From: Persicaria tinctoria
Lineage: Eukaryota; Streptophyta; Magnoliopsida; Caryophyllales; Polygonaceae
Direction of reading: 5' to 3'
Assembly: GCA_037127255.1 (NCBI GenBank)
Contig: JBANSL010000013.1
Span: 58,812,188 to 58,876,187, forward strand
DNA: 64,000 nucleotides
The notes under the pieces were generated by a model. The model was not told the DNA's origin. It did no database searches and saw only the letters and a list, made by a program, of their open reading frames with translations. Positions within the stretch are counted from its first letter, which is position 1. The number at the start of each line of letters is the position of its first letter. Shown piece after piece: positions 58,620-64,000 of the stretch. Made by a program: the position numbers and the translations under genes.

Positions 58620-60805
58620 GTTTGCCATAATCAGCAGGACACATACCAACAAAATACTCCTCAATGCTATCTTCAAGGGGTAACTCTTCCCCATAATTTA
58701 CAACATATCCAGGCATGTACTTTAGGTAAAAAGAAAAGTCAATCAAGAACAACAACCCCTCCGTATTTTACAAAATCCTCATAAATACGTTTCCTCGTAT
58801 GAATCAAACCTGCTTCGAGATGTTATACAGCATATCAAAAAACTGATGTCAGCAATCAACTTATACACTATAATCCAATCCACACACATATATCTATTTT
58901 TAACACCATCATTTATTATCTCACAATCCAACCACATAGTCTTGCCTATAATGTGCTGGAAAAATGATTTGTCCCACCTCGTAGTTAGACCAGCAACAGA
59001 AAAATTCATGACCTCAATTACACAAGAAACATATCAATATATTTAGCATTAGGTTCTGTAACTAATACAATGTGAACAACATTTCATAAATGCTTGAAGA
59101 GAAAAATAAAGCATAATGTTTCCTCTTTAGAATACCATACATAAACTCATGATCCTTGAGGCTCATCAATGACTTCTTAGGAACGTGCTTTGGCAGCCTC
59201 AGCCCTCAGCTTCTTTTCAATCTCATGTGGGTCAAACAAGAAGGTACTAGTTGATGAGATAAGATTGGAAGCCTTTAATTTTTCAATTTCATTTATAATT
59301 TCAGTATCCTTGGCATAGGAATCCCAATCATATCCTACCACTGTGTCATCATCATCATCATCAGACACCGGGATATAATTTTCTAAAGATGTTTGCCCTC
59401 CAACTACAAGGGCTTTAGCTGGATGAGATGTAGTTTCAGAACCAACTACATTACCTTTTGCATGAGCATCTTCCCCTTTTACCCCACCAGTAGCCTCCTT
59501 TAATGCATCACCATCAGCACCTCCACAAACATCAACACCTTCACCATCACACTTCACAGATCGAGCAACTTTAGCAGAAGTTGATGGAATTACAAGCTCA
59601 TCTCCACTCCCTTTGCCATCATCATCTTCACCACCCCCCCCCCCCCCCCCCCCTTAATGAAATGTCACTAGCCTTCCCAAATACTTCTTCAGCTTGATCA
59701 TTTACATCGTTCACATCTAAGCCTACCACCTGAAATTCAGTGTCAGCAACACCATATGGAAATCCAGAAGGAGTTTCAATAGACGAAATCTCCCTATCGC
59801 CAGTTGGACCCTCATATTTGAATGATGGCATAGACACGTCCTCAACATTAATAGTAGGGGGTGATGATTTTAGAATTACCTCCTCAGCAAAGAGATTCTT
59901 CTGAATATCAGCAACAACTTCATTGGTAATTTTTGTGCTGACAACATCATCATCATCCTTGACAGGAGTTCCCTGCGACTTACTAACCATATCCTCATCA
60001 TCAGGCATGACAGGATTTGCCTGCGACCTGGCAACTAAAGACTCGTGCTTAGTAACCCTGTCCTCAAGATCATCATACCTCTTCGCCATGTCAGCAAAAA
60101 CTTTCATCATCCCAGTCAACCTTCCAATTCGTGATTCAATTTCATCAACTCTGGCAGCCAACTAATTCATACGATCAGGCAGCTCTTCCAGCTTCTCAAG
60201 CCGCCTAAAAATCTCCTTCACCCTATCAGGATAAAATGGGATATAAGGAGCAGAAGCATCACCATCTGTTTTGGGAGGCACATCTCCCGTTGAATCATTG
60301 TTGGCCTCTATTTGGGGAGATACCTCTTCAGTACCAACCATTTTCTCCCTCTCACCTTTCATTCTGTCAGCTTCAACATTTGAACGATGAATTTCTTCAT
60401 TACCACCACCATTAGGTGTTTGAGCAAACACAACACCTCCATCAAATCCATCGTGTGCTTCCTCACTCCCCAGAGGTGACCTCTTGAGACAAGGTGTCAA
60501 GACATCACCCTCTTCCCACCCTTCAAAACAAGGGATCTCAACTCCGTGAACTTTACCACCAAATGTGTTAGCATCAACCACATCAACAACCTCGACCAAG
60601 ACACAAAGCCCAGCAGTAGGGGAAGCAGGCGACTCATCAGAGCCAAAAGAATGGGTGTCAGCATTAGCATCATCAACCTTGTCATCAGCATCACTACCTT
60701 CACCACCAGAAATAGATCATGCACCATCAAATCCTTGATTCTCCACTCCATCAGTGCTCTCGCGATCTATAATAGACACTAAAGGCAGCAATGAAGACTT
60801 GTAAG

Positions 60806-61265
60806 TAGACCTGTCAAAACATAATCCGACCCGAAAACCCGACCTGATCGCCCGAAATTTTTTAGGTCAAGATCCGAAAATTTTGACCCGGAAATTTTTT
60901 TCGACCCGAACCCGAAAATCCGGAAATTTTTCGGGTAATCTGGGTTTCGACCCGGTGACCCGATTGACCCGTTAATTTTGACCCGATTTACCTGATTGAC
61001 CGGATTGATTTATAATTAAATATAAATAAATTTTTTTATATTTAATTAAAATTTATCGCAAAATTATCAAATTATGATTTTTTTTAATTTAAAAAAGAAA
61101 AATTTGACAAACCCGAAATCGACCCGAACCCGCCCGAAACCCGGTCAAACCCTGGTTCTAGTCAACCCGAAAAACCCGGAACCCATTTTACTCGGGACCT
61201 GTTTTACCCGAGATTCGAAGTGACCCGACCCGAACCCGACCCGAATGACCCGTTTGACAGGTCTA
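60806..61265. mobile_element. ACCCGA-rich hAT-type element, 460 bp, TSD CTTGTAAG
   Basis: Perfect duplication CTTGTAAG at 60798-60805 and 61266-61273. Ends TAGACCTGTCAAA, 13 bp, perfectly inverted. CCCGAAAA and GACCCGA words fill the subterminal parts. It has no coding capacity. It interrupts the linker coding region of Ulp1 copy C. Confidence 0.93.
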
Positions 61266-62446
61266 CTTGTAAGCAATGCTATCATACAATGGCCTCTCAC
61301 TACCTATACCAGCTTTCTTCATCTTAAACCTCCGCTGAAACACAATATTCAAAGGGACATCCTCATCTAATATATCACACGTATAAGTATCTGACCTACC
61401 TCTTTCTGAAGGTGAAGAAATCACATCCACACGCTCATGCTTCTCCGTGTCAACACCAACTCTCCTAGCCTTTTTAGTGGGCACATCCCCATGCTCATCC
61501 TTCCCTGTGTGAGCATCATCTCTCCCAGCCTTTTTCCCCACCTTATCCTTCTCAGCAAGCAGATCCACCAGTTCATCCTTCTCTATTTCACCAACAACTC
61601 TACCAGCCTTCCTCACTATTGAAGCCTTCTTTCTAATCTTCTTTAATTTACTAGATGTATTGAGCAGAATAGGACCTGCAGAACGACCCCTCCTCACAAC
61701 AACCCTTTTCACAAGGCTATCACTAAACGTTACCTTCTGTTTTTTTTTTTTTACCAACTATGTCTCCTATCACAGACTTCCTCTTCGTTGACGCCTCTAC
61801 TACATCATCTTTCTCCACCACAGGGACAATTTCAAAAGCAGTATCAAAAGACTTCCCATCCTGTTTCTTTTTAACACTCTTGCCTCTTCTCACAAGTTTC
61901 ATCTTCTTTGAGGTCTCTCCTTCATCCTGTCTCTGCAAGACATTATCTTCCTGACCACCAATATCTACATCCCTATTTGAAAACTTATGTTTGTTTCCCT
62001 TCTTACGAACACGGCGACACTCATACAACGCATCGTCAACAGATTGGGAAAACACATGATCAGCAAGGTCATCAACAACTTCATCAGCTTTTTCATCACC
62101 ATACGCCATCCTTTCTGTGCATGCAAACTCGCCATAAGTAGGGAACAGCGGAGTCTGTATAAAATGCATTTAAAATAGAATTAAAAAAAAAACAAAGATG
62201 CAACCAATAAAAATGTTTTTAAAGCTAAATAATATAAAATTATTATCAAATCACCATCAAATTAAACAACTTCTCAACCTCGGAATATGAATGGCTAACA
62301 TTGCATTGGCAATGCAATGAGTACGGATCTCTATCAGGCATCTTAAAATTACAATCAAATTGGGCAGACACGGCTGGAAAAGCTTCTAACATCCAAGTCT
62401 GTTACACAAGAAAACTCGTTATGACATTACAAAATAGTATTAGACC

Positions 62447-62639
62447 CACTATTAATGTTTGATTGGATAATATTCTATTTTGAAATGAGTAGATTATATA
62501 TTGAATCACATTTAATTTTGCTAAAAATGCTTTTTGAAATACACAAATTATAACATGAATTACATATTCAATTTAATAAAATTGATTAGCCGAAAGTTCT
62601 GAACGAACATAATTCAACAAATTCAACCCAAACAATTAA
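62447..62639. other. Junction sequence right of copy C
   Basis: Similarity between copies B and C ends at 62446. The next ~190 bp are AT-rich with no gene or repeat that I recognise. The DUF1985 part of copy C has been lost here. Confidence 0.4.
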
Positions 62640-62921
62640 AATTTTGAAACAAACGTAGATCCGCTTCTACTTGAAACCTGAATGAGACCGACCAGAATAA
62701 CGACTCGAAACCCGAACGAGACCGACCCGATTATGATCGAAACCCCGAATGTGTCCAACCCGATTCTGATCGAAACCCGACCAATCTTAATTTCATTTTG
62801 ACCCGACCCGACCCGACCAAGCCAGACACAGAAATTTTCACCAAGTTGACCCAACTCATCAGTGACCCGACCCATATGTGATCGACCCGAACCTGACCGA
62901 ATAACCCGAATTGCCAACTCT
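62640..62921. mobile_element. ACCCGA-rich hAT-type terminus, probable
   Basis: Dense CGACCCGA, GAAACCCGA and GACCGACC words end at AATTGCCAACTCTA (62921), the complement of TAGAGTTGGCAATTCGGG, a typical end for this hAT group. The left end and target duplication are not found, so it is partial or rearranged. Confidence 0.55.
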
Positions 62922-64000
62922 AATCATGGTTGTGGAGTAAAGAGAAATGACAAAAGCAAGTTATGAGTATCATGGTTAAAAATGCTCTTAGACTTAGATT
63001 TTTGTTTGAAAATATAAATCCTTTTAGGTTTTCTAGATCTTAAGATATGAAAATTGTTACTTTTTGACTTTTTGCTCAAAACTCTGCTAACCAACATTCC
63101 AACGCCAAATTAGACATGGAACTATGATGCTTAACTATATCAGCAACATTAAGTAGCAACGTTGGATCTAACCTGTTAAACATCAAATACGACGTTGTTA
63201 TAGGAGTTTGCTCTAGTATTAAACGTTCATTTAGACGTTGCATCAAAGGGCTAGGTCGGGCCATTGCTCGTCCAAAAGGACATGGAAAATTAGCTTTTTA
63301 TTGTTTACCGTCACTCCCATATTTTTTTTTATTTCAATCGTATAAGACAGTGAATGGACGAAGATAAAATTTCATAAAATATGTAAAATTATTATTTTAA
63401 TGTTTTGATGTAAAAAAAAAGAAAAAGTGCGTAGATCAAACTGTGAAATCTAAAAACAATCTAATGGACCACCATTCTCTACTCTTAGACCATCAGCAAC
63501 AGAGAGTCACACGAATCAAAACTCATTTCAGCCACATCAGCAACTATTCATGCCACGTCAGCTTTCCACTAACTTTTCAGTTTTTTACATTTTTCATCCA
63601 CAACAATGAGTCACGCGAATCAAATCTCATTTTACACTTTTTTATATTTATTAACCTAAATGTTGATTTATTTTACTTAAAATTTTTTGTTAATGATATT
63701 ATGAATATTAATATTAATACGTATAATTAAAATAAAAAGGCACACAATTAAAATTAGAAATATTTTATTAAATTGATAAACTAAAAAAACACGAAAACAA
63801 AAAAATAAGGCTAACTATATGTAACCTAATACTATTTTTATGTTTAATTATATGTGTGTGTGTTTTCATGTTCAGGGTGTAGTGGGTATTGTTATTTAAT
63901 GTTTAAATTTATGTATTTTTATGGTGTAAGTTTATTTTTTATTTTTGAGCACAAGTGTAAGTTTATATTGATTTAAGTTAATGTTGTTTATGTGGCTATA
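62922..64000. other. Unassigned AT-rich right flank
   Basis: No gene, RNA or complete element is recognised. GAATCAAAACTCATTT...GCCAC(A/G)TCAGC words repeat at about 63515-63560 and, in part, near 63615, which may mark a small transposon remnant. Short open frames here lack recognisable features. Confidence 0.4.

Larger units (their letters stand above)
56510..62446 (-). pseudogene. DUF1985/Ulp1-type MULE gene, copy C (split)
   Basis: Minus strand, from 62446. TWMLEAFPAVSAQFDCNFKM comes first, then the basic linker starting MAYGDEKADEVVDDLADHVF (62110), YTCDILDEDVPLNIVFQRRF (61380), the coiled part EIFRRLEKLEELPDRM (60215) and an acidic stretch (about 60130-59180). The C48 protease region follows: FFQHIIGKTMWLDCEIIN (about 58960), EEYFVGMCPADYGK (about 58660), then after an insertion NKHWVALEI (catalytic His) and NVYDCNVYAVG (catalytic Asp). 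After an intron comes AACWVFTLKAIEA (catalytic Cys; the usual following Gly is Trp). Ulp1 proteases cleave SUMO conjugates in the nucleus. It is broken by hATs at 57008-58619 and 60806-61265, a stop at about 60162, one near 56757, and a 20-base C run at 59634-59653. The DUF1985 part is missing beyond 62446. Confidence 0.8.

Overview
This window looks like repeat-rich nuclear DNA of a flowering plant, most likely a eudicot. The evidence is GT-AG introns, plant-type LTR, CACTA, MULE, hAT, LINE, SINE and Stowaway elements, and a typical type I (SUT1-clade) sucrose transporter. An asterid or Lamiales source would fit the transporter sequence, but that is only an impression. I see one ordinary host gene: the four-exon sucrose transporter on the minus strand at 32295-34687, with its TATA box at about 34773-34786. 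Nearly everything else is transposon, usually nested.

Left part (1-21140). Two CACTA termini lie at 1-4720. They are followed by a fragment of a Ulp1-type transposon gene (4767-5013) cut by a decayed minus-strand Ty3/gypsy element (5014-6812). A multi-gene Mutator-like (MULE) block follows: tandem arrays of a ~107-bp unit, an intact RING-H2 gene (8534-9169), a small intact two-exon gene of unknown function (10002-10467), a decayed Ulp1-like gene (15049-11112, minus), a 191-bp tandem array (about 15430-16640), a decayed MULE transposase with a SWIM finger (19297-16890, minus), a leader full of near-perfect palindromes (19723-20824) and a probable terminal region near 21057-21140.

Middle (21141-36300). 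A LINE fragment (from 22190) is split by a 3.1-kb solo LTR (23088-26199, target duplication GCAGT) and ends at a truncated second LTR (26384-27800). A decayed CACTA element with Transposase_24-like exons follows (28200-31828), including a long ATGT microsatellite. The sucrose transporter comes next.

Right part (36334-64000). A second MULE block appears in inverted order: a DUF1985/Ulp1-type gene on plus (36334-47055), a TGCTCAACA-type array, a second copy of the Ulp1-like gene (48065-50180, plus), a second copy of the small gene (50949-50490, minus), the 107-bp array inverted (51225-51890), and another DUF1985/Ulp1-type gene on minus (62446-56510). Reversed, this order matches the left block. 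The plus-strand Ulp1 gene holds a Stowaway MITE and a LINE fragment, and the LINE holds a full-length Ty1/copia element (39128-46270, TSD ACTTC, PBS, internal deletion of integrase). The minus-strand Ulp1 gene is split by two hAT-type elements with perfect 8-bp duplications, and its 3' side by a ~4.3-kb hAT-like element that itself contains a solo LTR, a SINE and two more small hATs.

The most interesting pattern is this recurring, colinear multi-gene unit: SUMO-protease-like genes, a RING-type ubiquitin ligase gene, a small conserved gene, dedicated tandem arrays and a MULE transposase. It suggests one large composite element carrying ubiquitin/SUMO-pathway cargo.
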